Positions 43,828 through 53,323 of a stretch of DNA of 64,000 nucleotides are shown one piece after another (positions within the stretch are counted from its first letter, which is position 1; each line of letters starts with the position of its first letter). The notes under the pieces are model-generated. The model saw only the letters and a list, made by a program, of their open reading frames with translations, ran no database searches and was not told the origin of the DNA. The position numbers were made by a program, and so were the translations under genes. Source of the DNA: Cupriavidus taiwanensis (lineage in GTDB: Bacteria; Pseudomonadota; Gammaproteobacteria; Burkholderiales; Burkholderiaceae); assembly GCF_900250115.1 (NCBI RefSeq), contig NZ_LT984804.1:1751301-1815300 (forward strand), written 5' to 3'.

Positions 43828-46800
43828 TCAGACCATGTGGATATTGCCGTTGCTCAACAGGGTATTCAGGTCAAGCCCCACCATGCCCTGCAGCACGGCG
43901 ACATCCTGGAACCCGGTGGCGGTGCCGGTACCGTCGCGGTCCAGGCTGACCACGGTATTGCCATCGACTTCCGCCAGCCGCACGAACTGCGCGACGTTGT
44001 CGCCGGTGACGCTGGCGCCCGACAGCAGGTCGGACAGGTCCAGCACATCGCCGCCGCTGGCCGCGGGCGCCAGGTTGAAGTCAGTGATCGTGTCGACCGA
44101 GGCGGAATCGGCGCGCATGAAGCGGAAGGTGTCGCTGCCATCACCGCCGGCCAGTGTGTCCGAGCCGGCGCCGCCGCTGAGCAGGTCATTGCCGGCAGCG
44201 CCTGCCAGCAGGTCATTGCCGTCGCCGCCACGCAGCACGTCGTTGCCGGCGGAACCCGCTATCGTGTCGTTGAACGCCGAACCGACCACGCCTTCCATCC
44301 TGGTGTAGCTGTCGGTGCCCAGATTGACGGCGCCGAGGTTGACCGCAGTCACACCGCTGCCCTGCACCAGCGTGAAGTCGATCGCGCCGGCCGCGTCGGA
44401 GAAATCCAGCAGGTCGATGCCGGCGCCGCCATCGATGTTGTCATTGCCGGCGCCGCCGCGCAGGATGTCGTTGGCACCGCTGCCGGTGAGGGAGTCATTG
44501 AAGCGCGAACCGATCACCCCTTCCATGTTGCTGTAGGTATCGCTGCCGAGGCCCACGCCGGACAGGTTGACCAGTGTGTTGCTGCCCTGCGTCAGCGTAA
44601 AGCTCAACCCGCCGTTGGCATCCGAAAGATCCAGCATGTCGATGCCGGCGCCGCCGTCGAGCGTATCGTCGCCGCCGGCCCCGCGCAGGACGTCATCGCC
44701 GGCGCCGCCGCGCAGCGTGTCGCTCGCGGCCCCGCCGATCAACACATCGCCGGTGGCAGCGCCCGTCAGCGTGTCGCTGTTGCTGCCGCCATCGAGATAG
44801 GAGGCCTGGTAGCTCTGCCCCGCCAGCGACACCGTGGCCGCGCCATTGGTAGACGAGACATTGACTGTCACGGTAGCCGTGCTGGTGCCGCCTGCGCCAT
44901 CGGCAACGGTATAGCTGAAGCTGCCCGTGGCCGCGTTGCCGGAGTCGAACATGATGTAGCTGTTATTGCTTCCCGGCGCGAATCTCAGGTTGCTGACGGC
45001 TCCGCTAGCCCCGCCCAGACCGGTGATGGAAAGCGCCAGGCCGTCGACGTCGACGTCATTGCCGAGCAAGGCACTGACCGGTATCAGGATGCCGCTGGTG
45101 TTGTTCGAGACATGGACCACATCCGCGGTGGCGATCGGAGCGTCATTGACCGGACTGAGGGTGATCGCCACCGAATCGGTGTCGGTGGCTGCGCCGTCGC
45201 TGGTCTGCATCTGCAGCAAGGCCCCGCCGGCATAATCCCTGTCGCCGGTAAATTGCAGGCCATCGAGCGCGGCATTGATGTCCGCGTCGCTGCCGGTGAA
45301 GGTCATGGTGCCGTCCGCGCTGCCGTCACCCGCAAGGAACTGCAGTCCCGTCGTGCCGTTCAGCGTGATGGTGCCGGCGCTTGCCGTCAGGGTCACCGTG
45401 TGGCTGGTGCCGTCCACGTCGGAGACGCTGAGCGCATTGCCGGAGGCAGTGCCGAATACCAGCGGCGTGTCTTCGTTGACGGACTGGGCCACCGGAACAC
45501 TGTTGACGACGGCGTCGTTGGTGCCCGCGATATTGACCTTGATTTCCTGGCTTGTGCTGAGATCCGCCGAATGCACGGTCAGCGAATCGCTGACCAGCTG
45601 CCCGGCCGTCAGCGCGTCAGCCTTGTTGTTATCGAGCGTGTAGGTCCACGCGCCGGTGTCGCTGTCGAAGGTGAACGTGCCGTATTGGCCGACCAGGCTT
45701 TCCGGCGCCACCGCGGCAAAGCGAGCCTGGCCGGCATCGACATCACTGACCGTCAGCGTACCGCTGGCCGCGGCGTCGCCGGCCGTGCCGTTGGCCACGC
45801 CGCCGGCTTCGGTCACCGCCGTGTCTTCGCTGGTCGAGGCGGTGATGGTCGCCGCGTCGTTGCTGCCGGTGATGTTGACGGTGATGGTCTGCTGCGCAGT
45901 CTGGTCGGCCGACGTCACCGTCAAGGAATCGCTGACCAGCTGACCCGCCGTCAGCGTGTCCGCCTTGCTGTTATCCAACGTGTAGGTCCATGCTCCGGTC
46001 GCGCTGTCGAAGGTGAACGTGCCGTACTGGCCGACCAGGCTTTCCGTCGCCACCGCGGCAAAGCGAGCCTGGCCGGCGTCGACATCGCTGACCGTCAGCG
46101 TGCCGCCGGCAGTGTTGTCTCCTGCAACAGCGTTCGCCACACCGCCGGCTTCGGTCACCGCCGTGTCCTCGCTCGTCGACGCGGTAATGGTCGCCGCATC
46201 GTTGCTGCCCGTGATATTGACCGTGATGGTCTGCTGCGCGGTCAGGTCGCTCGATGACACCATCAAGGCGTCGGTGACCTGTTGCCCGGCGGTCAGTGCG
46301 TCGGCCTTGCCGTTATCCAGCGTGTAGGTCCAGGCTCCGGTCGTGCTGTCGAAGGTGAAGGTGCCGTACTGGCCGACCAGATTCTCCGGCGCCACCGCGG
46401 CAAAGTGCGCTTCGCCGGCGTCGACATCACTGACGGTCAGCGTGCCGCCGGCCGACGTGTCGCCCGCCGTCGCGTTCGCCACACCGCCCGCCTCGGTCAC
46501 CAACGTGTCTTCGCTCGTCGACGCGGAAATCGTCGCCACATCGTTGGCCCCGTTGATCCGGATGCTCAGCGTCGATGCGGCCGATGCCTGGCCGTCTGTC
46601 ACGCTATAGCCGAACGAGTCATCGACATGCTCGCCGAGGCGCAGCGACTGGATCTGCGGATTGCCGTTGTCCAGGGTATAGCTGTAGCTGCCGTCGGCGT
46701 GGATCTGCAGTGTGCCGTACTGGCCGACATAGGTGCCGGGACTGGCCACCGCCAGCACATTGCCGGCATCGACATCGCTGTCATTGGACAGTACGTTGCC

Positions 46801-47748
46801 GCTAATCGGATTGGGTTGGTTGTCTTCGCCGATGGCGTTGGCATCGGCCGCGGCGATAGGGGCGTGGTTGTCGTAGCCGGCGAAATCGGACTTGGCCAGG
46901 TCATGCAGGCCGTCAAGCCGGATCACCATTTCCGCCGTGGCGGGATTGCCGTCGACATCCACGTAGACATAGGTGTTGCCGCCGGACTGCTGGTGCCAGG
47001 CGCCATGGGCCGTCGGCGTCAGGCCGCCCCACTGGAAACCGGTGTCGCCCAGCACGGGGCGCAGGTCCAGCCGGTCGGTGCCGCGCTGGAAGTCGGTGAT
47101 GACATCCATCCCCGCCGCGGTGGAATCGGACACGGCGTGGTAGACAAAGGTGTCGCGGCCGGCGCCGCCGCCGAGCATGTCGCCGCCGCCCCCGCCGGCG
47201 ATCGTGTCGTTGCCGCCTTCGCCGAAGATGGTGTCCCTGCCGTTGCCGCCGGCAATGATGTCATCGCCACCGACGAACGCGCCGTCGCCGTTGTCGCCGT
47301 AGATCAGGTCGTCGCCATTGCCACCCTGGATGCGGTCGTTGCCTGGCTGGGCCGACCCATGGCCGGGCCCGAGCAGGTAGTCGGCATAGCTGTCGTAGCC
47401 GTCGCCGTAGAGCGTATCGCCGCCGTTGTCGCCGGAGTAGAGCGTCGACGCGCCGTCGGCGCTGCCGATCACGTCGTCGCCGCTGCCGCCATAGACCGCG
47501 TCGGTGCCGTTGCCGCCGGACAAGATGTCGTTGCCGCGCCCGCCGAACAGGCGGTCTTTGCCATTGGCGCCGAGCAGCGTGTCGTCGCCGGCGCCCCCCT
47601 CGACGATATCGTCGCCATTGCCGGCATCGACATAGTCGCTGCCATCGCCGGCGCTGACATAGTCGCTGCCGTTGCCGCTGAGGATGGTGTCGCTGCTTGC
47701 GGTGCCGGTGAGGGTGTCGCTGCCGTTGGTGCCAGTCAGGGTTGCCAT
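43828..47748 (-). CDS. large RTX/VCBS repeat protein, type I secretion substrate
   Basis: A 1306-residue repeat protein. In order: RTX calcium-binding nonapeptides from the N-terminus (about 1-200; GGxGxDxxx repeats such as GGRGNDILS); a serralysin-type linker with DVITDFQRGTDRLDL; a cadherin/Ig-like domain; three near-identical VCBS repeats of 114 residues (about 405-745); two more Ig-like domains; then RTX blocks near the C-terminus, ending with a short tail GNIHMV that may hold the secretion signal. It should fold on calcium outside the cell and act in adhesion or biofilm. No LapG-type double-alanine retention module is seen, so it may be released. The ATG at 47748 follows GGAGAGAGAAACC. 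The exporter genes lie directly upstream. Confidence 0.93.
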   Translation of the reverse strand: MATLTGTNGSDTLTGTASSDTILSGNGSDYVSAGDGSDYVDAGNGDDIVEGGAGDDTLLGANGKDRLFGGRGNDILSGGNGTDAVYGGSGDDVIGSADGASTLYSGDNGGDTLYGDGYDSYADYLLGPGHGSAQPGNDRIQGGNGDDLIYGDNGDGAFVGGDDIIAGGNGRDTIFGEGGNDTIAGGGGGDMLGGGAGRDTFVYHAVSDSTAAGMDVITDFQRGTDRLDLRPVLGDTGFQWGGLTPTAHGAWHQQSGGNTYVYVDVDGNPATAEMVIRLDGLHDLAKSDFAGYDNHAPIAAADANAIGEDNQPNPISGNVLSNDSDVDAGNVLAVASPGTYVGQYGTLQIHADGSYSYTLDNGNPQIQSLRLGEHVDDSFGYSVTDGQASAASTLSIRINGANDVATISASTSEDTLVTEAGGVANATAGDTSAGGTLTVSDVDAGEAHFAAVAPENLVGQYGTFTFDSTTGAWTYTLDNGKADALTAGQQVTDALMVSSSDLTAQQTITVNITGSNDAATITASTSEDTAVTEAGGVANAVAGDNTAGGTLTVSDVDAGQARFAAVATESLVGQYGTFTFDSATGAWTYTLDNSKADTLTAGQLVSDSLTVTSADQTAQQTITVNITGSNDAATITASTSEDTAVTEAGGVANGTAGDAAASGTLTVSDVDAGQARFAAVAPESLVGQYGTFTFDSDTGAWTYTLDNNKADALTAGQLVSDSLTVHSADLSTSQEIKVNIAGTNDAVVNSVPVAQSVNEDTPLVFGTASGNALSVSDVDGTSHTVTLTASAGTITLNGTTGLQFLAGDGSADGTMTFTGSDADINAALDGLQFTGDRDYAGGALLQMQTSDGAATDTDSVAITLSPVNDAPIATADVVHVSNNTSGILIPVSALLGNDVDVDGLALSITGLGGASGAVSNLRFAPGSNNSYIMFDSGNAATGSFSYTVADGAGGTSTATVTVNVSSTNGAATVSLAGQSYQASYLDGGSNSDTLTGAATGDVLIGGAASDTLRGGAGDDVLRGAGGDDTLDGGAGIDMLDLSDANGGLSFTLTQGSNTLVNLSGVGLGSDTYSNMEGVIGSRFNDSLTGSGANDILRGGAGNDNIDGGAGIDLLDFSDAAGAIDFTLVQGSGVTAVNLGAVNLGTDSYTRMEGVVGSAFNDTIAGSAGNDVLRGGDGNDLLAGAAGNDLLSGGAGSDTLAGGDGSDTFRFMRADSASVDTITDFNLAPAASGGDVLDLSDLLSGASVTGDNVAQFVRLAEVDGNTVVSLDRDGTGTATGFQDVAVLQGMVGLDLNTLLSNGNIHMV
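45520..46545. repeat. three tandem 342-base VCBS repeats inside the RTX gene
   Basis: Three consecutive units of 342 bases (114 codons) are very similar in DNA, for example in the ASTSEDT-AVTEAGGVAN and DSATGAWTYTLDN segments. They are a likely site of recombination that changes repeat number. Confidence 0.8.
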
Positions 47749-47837
47749 GATGGTTTCTCTCTCCGTCCTGAATGCAGGCCTCGCGGCCATGCCTTGCTTG
47801 TTATCGTTGCGAAAGACTCGCGCCCCAACCGCGGGTC

Positions 47838-49220
47838 CTACCGTTCACGGAACGCCATGTCGCGGGTCTTGATGATGGGCTTGAGCAGGTAATGGAGCAC
47901 CGTCTTCCGGCCCGTCAAGACATCCACCGTGGCGACCATGCCGGGCAGGATGGGAACCTGCACGGCGCTTCCGGCGGGCCGGTTGTCGCGGGTGCGCACG
48001 CGCACCAGGTAGTAGCTTTCCGGCCGCTCCCCGGGGCGCTCCGGCGTGAGCGTATCGGCGCTGATATGTTCGACGGTGCCGGCAAAGCCGCCATAGATGG
48101 AGAAGTCGTAGGCCGACAGCTTGACCACGGCGGGCTGCCCTGGCCGCAGGAAGGCGATGTCGGCGGGACGCACGCGCGCCTCGACCAGCAGGGTGTCCTC
48201 CAGCGGCACGATCTCCACCAGGTCCATGCCGGGCTGGACCACGCCTCCTACGGTATTGACCTTGAGCTGCTTGACGATCCCGGCCAGCGGCGCCCGCACC
48301 ATGGTGCGATCGACCCGGTCCTGCAAGGCGGTGTTGGTCGCGCTCAGCGCCGCCTGCTCCGCCTTGGCCTGGTTGAGCTCGCGCATGGCCTCGGCGCGAA
48401 AATGCGCGCTCGCCTCATCGAGCTTCTGCTGGCTCTCGCGATAGGCCGCTTCCAGGCGCGGCATCGCCAGCCGCGAGGCATCGAGCTCGCCCTTCAGGTC
48501 ATTGGTCTGCCGCTCCAGCCGCAGCACATCGACATCGGAGACCACGCCCTGCGCCACCATCGGCCGCATCATCGCCAGTTCCTGCGCCACCAGGCGGTGG
48601 CTTTGACGCAGTTGCTGCTCGCGCGAGCGCTTTTCGGCCAGTTCCTGCCGGCGCTGCTCAGACTGCTGGCGCAGCACCGCGAGGTTCGCTTCCAGCGCTT
48701 GCTTGCGCGAGGCGTACAGCGAGCGTTCCTCGGCCATGAAACGGCGGGATTCGTCATCGCCGTGCGCGCTGGCGAAGAAGTCCGTGCCGGCGGCCTCGGC
48801 GCTCAGGCGCGCGATGCGTGCCACCAGCGCGTCGTCCTTGGTGCGGCCCTCCTGGTACGAGGCGGTGAAGCGCGTATCGTCGATGCGCATCAGCGGCTGG
48901 TCCTTGCTGACGACCTGCCCGGGCCGCACCATGATCTGCGCCACGATGCCGCCCTCGAGGTTCTGCACCACCTGCACCTGGCTGGAGGGGATCACCTTGC
49001 CCTCGCCCACGGTCACCTCATTCACCTGCGCCAGTGCCGCCCAGGCCAGCGCCATGGCGACAAAAACCACCGCGCACCACAGTATCCAGTGCGTGAACCA
49101 GCGTGGCGCCGACAGCGCCGCCGCGTCGCGCGCATCCATGAAGGCGGTGTCGTCCGCGTGCGGCCGCAGCGCGTCGGCCAGGCGGCGCGCCAGCGTGCGT
49201 GGCTCAGGCCGAGGCGACAT
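47838..49220 (-). CDS. HlyD family type I secretion periplasmic adaptor
   Basis: A 460-residue membrane fusion protein. A short cytoplasmic N-terminus and one membrane helix (about 40-62, WFTHWILWCAVVFVAMALA) precede the biotinyl-lipoyl-like strands, a long coiled coil (about 130-300) and the barrel domain with the HlyD signature PADIAFLRPGQPAVVKLSAYDFSIYG. It links the ABC pump to TolC. Its start lies inside the end of the ABC gene (17-base overlap at 49204-49220), so the two are translationally coupled. It is followed 89 bases later by the RTX gene. Confidence 0.94.
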   Translation of the reverse strand: MSPRPEPRTLARRLADALRPHADDTAFMDARDAAALSAPRWFTHWILWCAVVFVAMALAWAALAQVNEVTVGEGKVIPSSQVQVVQNLEGGIVAQIMVRPGQVVSKDQPLMRIDDTRFTASYQEGRTKDDALVARIARLSAEAAGTDFFASAHGDDESRRFMAEERSLYASRKQALEANLAVLRQQSEQRRQELAEKRSREQQLRQSHRLVAQELAMMRPMVAQGVVSDVDVLRLERQTNDLKGELDASRLAMPRLEAAYRESQQKLDEASAHFRAEAMRELNQAKAEQAALSATNTALQDRVDRTMVRAPLAGIVKQLKVNTVGGVVQPGMDLVEIVPLEDTLLVEARVRPADIAFLRPGQPAVVKLSAYDFSIYGGFAGTVEHISADTLTPERPGERPESYYLVRVRTRDNRPAGSAVQVPILPGMVATVDVLTGRKTVLHYLLKPIIKTRDMAFRER

Positions 49221-51417
49221 GGAGCTTCCTCCCCGCGAGCGCGTCCAGCACTTCGGCCTTCGGCCCATCCGCCACCACGCGTCCCTGGTCCATCACGATC
49301 AGCCGGTCGACCAGGCTCAGCAGCGAACCACGGTGGGTCACCAGCAGCAGCGTGCGCTCGCCCAGCGCCGCCGCAAGGCGCGCCTTGAACTGCTCTTCGG
49401 TGCGGTTGTCCATGGCACTGCTGGGCTCGTCGAGCAGCAGGACGGGCGGCTGCAACAGCTCGGCCCGAGCGATGGCGATGGCTTGCCGCTGCCCGCCCGA
49501 CAGCCCCTCGCCGCGCTCGCCCAGGCGCAGCTCATAGCCCTCCGGCAGGCGGTCGATGAAGTCGCTGACGCCACCGAGGCGCGCCGCGCGCAACACCGCG
49601 GCGTCGGCGGCATAGGGCGCGCCCATCACGATGTTGTCGCGCACGGTGCCGCTGAACAGCATCACGTCTTGCGGCACATAGCCGATGTCGCGCCGCAGCG
49701 CCGAGGGATCGAGCTGGCGCAGCTCGGCACCGTCGACCAGCACCGAGCCGGCATCCGGCGCATACAGTCCCAGGATCAGCTTTTCGATGGTGGTCTTGCC
49801 CGAGCCGATGCGGCCGATCAGCCCGACCCGCTCGCCACTGGCAATGCGGAATGACACACCGTCGAGCGCCGCACCGTCGCGGCCGGGATAGCGGAAACTG
49901 ACGCCGCGGAATTCAATCTCGCCGCGCAGCGGCGGGCGGTGCAGGAAATGCTTGCCAGGCGGGCGCTCGACCGGCAGCGCCATGACCCGGTCGAGGCCGG
50001 CCAGCGCCGTGCGCGCCTGGTGGTAGCGCGTGGTCAGGCCGGCCATCTGCGACAGCGGCGCCAGCGCACGTCCGGCCAGCAGGGTGCAGGCAATCAGGCC
50101 GCCCATGGTGAGACGGTCGTCGGCAATCTGGTAGACGCCGATGACCACCACCGCCAGAGTGGCGGCCTGCTGGGCGAATAGCGCGGCGTTGATGACGCAA
50201 GCCGACAGCCAGCGCGAGCGCAGCCCGAGCCTGGCCATCTGTCCGACTACCTGCTCCCACTGGCGCTGGGCGGCGCCTTCCGCGCCGGCGGTCTTGATCG
50301 CCTCGAGGCCCACCAGCGTCTCCACCAGCGCCGCCTGGCGCTGCGCCGCGCAGGCGCTGCTGGCCCGCACCGCGCGCGACAGCGGTCGCTGCAGCGCCAG
50401 GCTCAGGCCCAGCACCACCGGCACCGCCAGCAGCGGCACCCATGCAAGCGGGCCGCCCACCCAGAACATCGCGGCGATGAAGACCGCGGCGAAGGGCAGG
50501 TCGATCAGCGTGGTGATCGTGGCCGACGTCAGGAAATCGCGCACCGACTCGAACTCCTGCAGCTGGCTGCTGAGGCTGCCGATCGAGGCGGGCCGTGACT
50601 TCATCTCGATGCCCAGGACTTTTTCGAACACGCTGGCGGATACCGTCACGTCGATGCGCCGGCCCGCCACGTCGACAAAGTAGCCGCGCAGCATGCGCAT
50701 CGCGAATTCGAACAGCAGCACCAGGCCGACACCGACGGCCAGCGCCCACAGCGTTTCCAGCGCATGATTCGGCACCACGCGGTCATAGACGTTCATGGTG
50801 AACAGCGGCATGACCAGCGCGAACACGCTCAACAGCAGCGAAGCCACCAATACCTCGCCATAAACCGGCCACGACTGCTGCATCACGCCCCAGAACCAGG
50901 CTTGCGGCGAGGCATGCGGGCCATCATCGGGCGCGGCATGGGAAGCTGGCGGCACGGCCTCGGCTCGGTACGCGGGGCGGGCAAAGATGGCGAGCCCGGT
51001 GTGGCGCGCCAGCAGTTCCTCGCCCCGCACCGCCTGTTCGCCGTCGCCGTATTCGGGCATGACCACCACCAGCATGCCGTCATCGCCACGTCGCAGCAGC
51101 AAGCACGCCTGATCCTGGTCGAGCAGCAGGATCGCGGGCAACACCCGGTCAGGGATCTCGTCGGGCTTGCGCCGCACCAGCCGCGCGGACAGGCCGGCGC
51201 GCGCCGCCGCGCGCGCGAACAGCGCCGGGCTCAGGCGATGGGATTCCAGCGGCAGGCCCGCTACCACCGACTCGGCGGAAGCCGGATGCCGGAAGTGCCG
51301 TGCCAGCCAGAGCAGGCAGTCCAGCAGCGCATCGTCGGGACGCGCATGGCCGGACCGGCCGTGCATGGCCGTGCCGGCATGCGTGGCTGCGCGCACGGGC
51401 GTGGCGGCTGCGTGCAT
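49204..51417 (-). CDS. type I secretion ABC transporter (LapB/HlyB type)
   Basis: A 737-residue ABC exporter with three parts: a C39-peptidase-like domain (about 28-150), a six-helix membrane domain (about 180-460) and an ATPase domain with GRIGSGKTT, LSGGQRQAIA and LLLDEPSSAMD. The peptidase-like domain lacks the catalytic Cys of true C39 proteases (DDALLDCLLWLARHF is followed by no Cys-His pair), so it is a docking domain, as in HlyB. The start at 51417 gives a His/Ala-rich leader of about 27 residues; an internal Met is also possible. It is the first gene of the secretion operon. Confidence 0.94.
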   Translation of the reverse strand: MHAAATPVRAATHAGTAMHGRSGHARPDDALLDCLLWLARHFRHPASAESVVAGLPLESHRLSPALFARAAARAGLSARLVRRKPDEIPDRVLPAILLLDQDQACLLLRRGDDGMLVVVMPEYGDGEQAVRGEELLARHTGLAIFARPAYRAEAVPPASHAAPDDGPHASPQAWFWGVMQQSWPVYGEVLVASLLLSVFALVMPLFTMNVYDRVVPNHALETLWALAVGVGLVLLFEFAMRMLRGYFVDVAGRRIDVTVSASVFEKVLGIEMKSRPASIGSLSSQLQEFESVRDFLTSATITTLIDLPFAAVFIAAMFWVGGPLAWVPLLAVPVVLGLSLALQRPLSRAVRASSACAAQRQAALVETLVGLEAIKTAGAEGAAQRQWEQVVGQMARLGLRSRWLSACVINAALFAQQAATLAVVVIGVYQIADDRLTMGGLIACTLLAGRALAPLSQMAGLTTRYHQARTALAGLDRVMALPVERPPGKHFLHRPPLRGEIEFRGVSFRYPGRDGAALDGVSFRIASGERVGLIGRIGSGKTTIEKLILGLYAPDAGSVLVDGAELRQLDPSALRRDIGYVPQDVMLFSGTVRDNIVMGAPYAADAAVLRAARLGGVSDFIDRLPEGYELRLGERGEGLSGGQRQAIAIARAELLQPPVLLLDEPSSAMDNRTEEQFKARLAAALGERTLLLVTHRGSLLSLVDRLIVMDQGRVVADGPKAEVLDALAGRKLHVASA

Positions 51418-51791
51418 GGTGCGGCCCGTCCGCTAGCGGGCCTGCGGACCAGGCCGTTGCAGCACGATGGCGCGTGCCGCCACCCTCCTGCCGCGCCCGC
51501 GCTTGCTTGCTGCCATAGTGACCCCCGTGCCATCGCTGTGACGTTTTTTGCAAGCGTAGGCCAGCAAGGGTGGCGAGCCCATCGGTCAAATGGCGCAACC
51601 GACGCCTCGACGGTGCCGGTATGCCTCATCCGTTTGGCGTTTCACGATTGCAACCGGGGCGGAAACCCACGCGCTGGCCAGCCGTTGCGGCGGGAATTTG
51701 CTTATGACGACAATGTCCTTCGCCTTGTCCTTGCTGGGGTATACCCTAGCGTCTTTGCCGCATTGCCGGCCGCTTCCCGGTTTCTCTTCGC
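51418..51791. promoter_or_regulatory. divergent promoter region, secretion operon and binding protein
   Basis: This 374-base spacer separates two outward-facing genes. On the plus strand, a TTGTCC and a TATACC lie near 51727-51752 and may form a promoter for the binding protein gene. No strong promoter, palindrome or RNA is visible for the secretion operon; the rest is GC-rich sequence without clear signals. Confidence 0.35.
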
Positions 51792-52733
51792 ATGTCTGTC
51801 CTTGCCTTGCCCGTTTCGATCCGCATTGCCCGTGTCCGCCGCCCGCTCGCGGTCATCGCCCTCGCCCTGGCCACCGGCGCCGCCGCCATGCTGGCCCCGG
51901 CTGCCGCCCGCGCCCAGAGCCCGGTGCTCGACAAGATCCGCGACGCCGGCACCATCGTGCTGGGCTACCGCGAATCCGCGCTGCCGTTCTCGTTTGCCGA
52001 CGACAAGGGCCAGCCCGCCGGGTATGCCGTCGACCTGTGCCTGCGCGCCGCCGAGGCGGCGCGCCAGAAGCTGGGCCTGAAGGACCTGAAGGTGCGCTGG
52101 ATGCCGCTGACGCCGCAGAACCGCATCCCGGCGGTGGCGAACGGGCTGGTCGACCTCGATTGCGCGCCCAACACCAACTCGCTCGAGCGCCAGAAGCAGG
52201 TTGCGTTCAGCGTCTCGCACTATGTGTCGACGGTGCGCATGCTGGTCCGCGCCGATTCGGGCATCCGCTCGTTCGGCGACCTGCGCGGCAAGACCGTGGT
52301 CACCAGCGCGGGCTCGACCGGCGACCGCCACGTGCGCCGCTTCAAGGGCCAGTATGGCTATCACGACGTCTATGCCAAGGACCACGGCGAATCGTTCCTG
52401 CTGCTGGAATCGGGCCGGGCCCAGGCCTTCGTGATGGACGACGTACTGCTGGCCGGCCTGCGCGCGCGCGCCAAGGATCCTTCGCAATACGTCATCGTGG
52501 GTCCGGCGCTGTCCGTCGAGCAGAACGCGCTGATGCTGCCCAAGGCCGATCCGGAATGGAAGCGCCTGGTGGACCAGACCCTGGCCGCAACCTTTGCCGG
52601 CCCCGAGGTCACGGCGCTGCAGCAGCGCTGGTTCCAGCAGCCCATCGGCAGCCGCGGCATCAACCTGGCGCTGGCGCCTTCGGGCGAGGTGCGCGCGGCC
52701 TGGAAGCATCCGTCCGACGCGGTCACCGAATAA
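51792..52733 (+). CDS. GltI-like amino acid ABC transporter substrate-binding protein
   Basis: A 313-residue periplasmic binding protein of the polar amino acid family (SBP family 3). It has a long signal peptide (about 1-42, ending AAARAQ), then LDKIRDAGTIVLGYRESALPFSF and GYAVDLCLR typical of glutamate/aspartate binders. The pair RADSGIRSFGDLRGKTVVTSAGSTGDRH is also family-typical. No permease or ATPase genes follow, so it would have to work with a transporter encoded elsewhere, or as a solitary sensor-like binder. The ATG at 51792 is used. Confidence 0.9.
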   Translation: MSVLALPVSIRIARVRRPLAVIALALATGAAAMLAPAAARAQSPVLDKIRDAGTIVLGYRESALPFSFADDKGQPAGYAVDLCLRAAEAARQKLGLKDLKVRWMPLTPQNRIPAVANGLVDLDCAPNTNSLERQKQVAFSVSHYVSTVRMLVRADSGIRSFGDLRGKTVVTSAGSTGDRHVRRFKGQYGYHDVYAKDHGESFLLLESGRAQAFVMDDVLLAGLRARAKDPSQYVIVGPALSVEQNALMLPKADPEWKRLVDQTLAATFAGPEVTALQQRWFQQPIGSRGINLALAPSGEVRAAWKHPSDAVTE

Positions 52734-52918
52734 GGCGTGCCGCGGCGCCATGCGCAATCGGGCCGGCGCCGCAATTCAGGGTTTCCATGAGGTTGCCGCG
52801 CCGGGCAAGCCCCAAGTTGACAGTCGTGAACGATGTTGGCGACACTGGCCCGAGCCATCCCTGTACCGGGCAGGCCATAGACACGACCGCCCGACGGCGG
52901 CATATCTCAGGAGAAACC

Positions 52919-53242
52919 ATGAACAAGTTCGTCGCGACCGCGATCGCACTCTGCCTTGGCGCCGCATCGCTGGCCGTGCAGGCACAGACCGGCGGCAAGC
53001 AGCAGTTCGATCCGTATTCCCAGGGTGCCAAGGCGGGCGAGAAGTTCGACCCGTACAGCCAGGGGGCCAAGGCCGGCGACAAGTTCGATCCGTACAGCCA
53101 GGGCGCGAACAAGAGCACCCGCACCGACCTGGCCGACCCCTCCGCGCCGGCGGCCGACAAGAAGCCGGCCAAGCAAGGCACCAAGAAAAAGAACGACAAG
53201 AGCAGCAAGAAGAAAGCCACCCCCGCTCCGGCCGCCAGCTGA
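52919..53242 (+). CDS. secreted lysine-rich protein with FDPYSQGA repeats
   Basis: A 107-residue exported protein. The signal peptide (about 1-23, ending SLAVQAQ) is followed by three near-perfect copies of FDPYSQGAKAG(E/D)K starting near residue 30, then a lysine-rich tail (PAKQGTKKKNDKSSKKKAT) ending in Pro/Ala. Such a basic tail may bind DNA, lipid A or cell-wall polymer, but this is a guess. The start follows CAGGAGAAACC, and a strong terminator follows. I recognise no family. Confidence 0.7.
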   Translation: MNKFVATAIALCLGAASLAVQAQTGGKQQFDPYSQGAKAGEKFDPYSQGAKAGDKFDPYSQGANKSTRTDLADPSAPAADKKPAKQGTKKKNDKSSKKKATPAPAAS

Positions 53243-53257
53243 ACCACGGCTGCTACC

Positions 53258-53297
53258 GGAGACAAGAAAACCCGCCACGGCGGGTTTTCTTGTCTCC
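53258..53297. terminator. perfect bidirectional terminator hairpin
   Basis: Nineteen-base arms (53258-53276 with 53279-53297) pair perfectly around two bases, with an internal AAAA/TTTT block giving a U-run on either strand. It lies between two convergent genes. Confidence 0.9.
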
Positions 53298-53323
53298 ATG
53301 CGGGCGAGCTGGCATGGCGCCGG

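Noticed and set aside
45520..46545. Possible CRISPR-like regular repeats
   Set aside because: The 342-base period is in frame and encodes VCBS domains; there are no short repeats with unique spacers.
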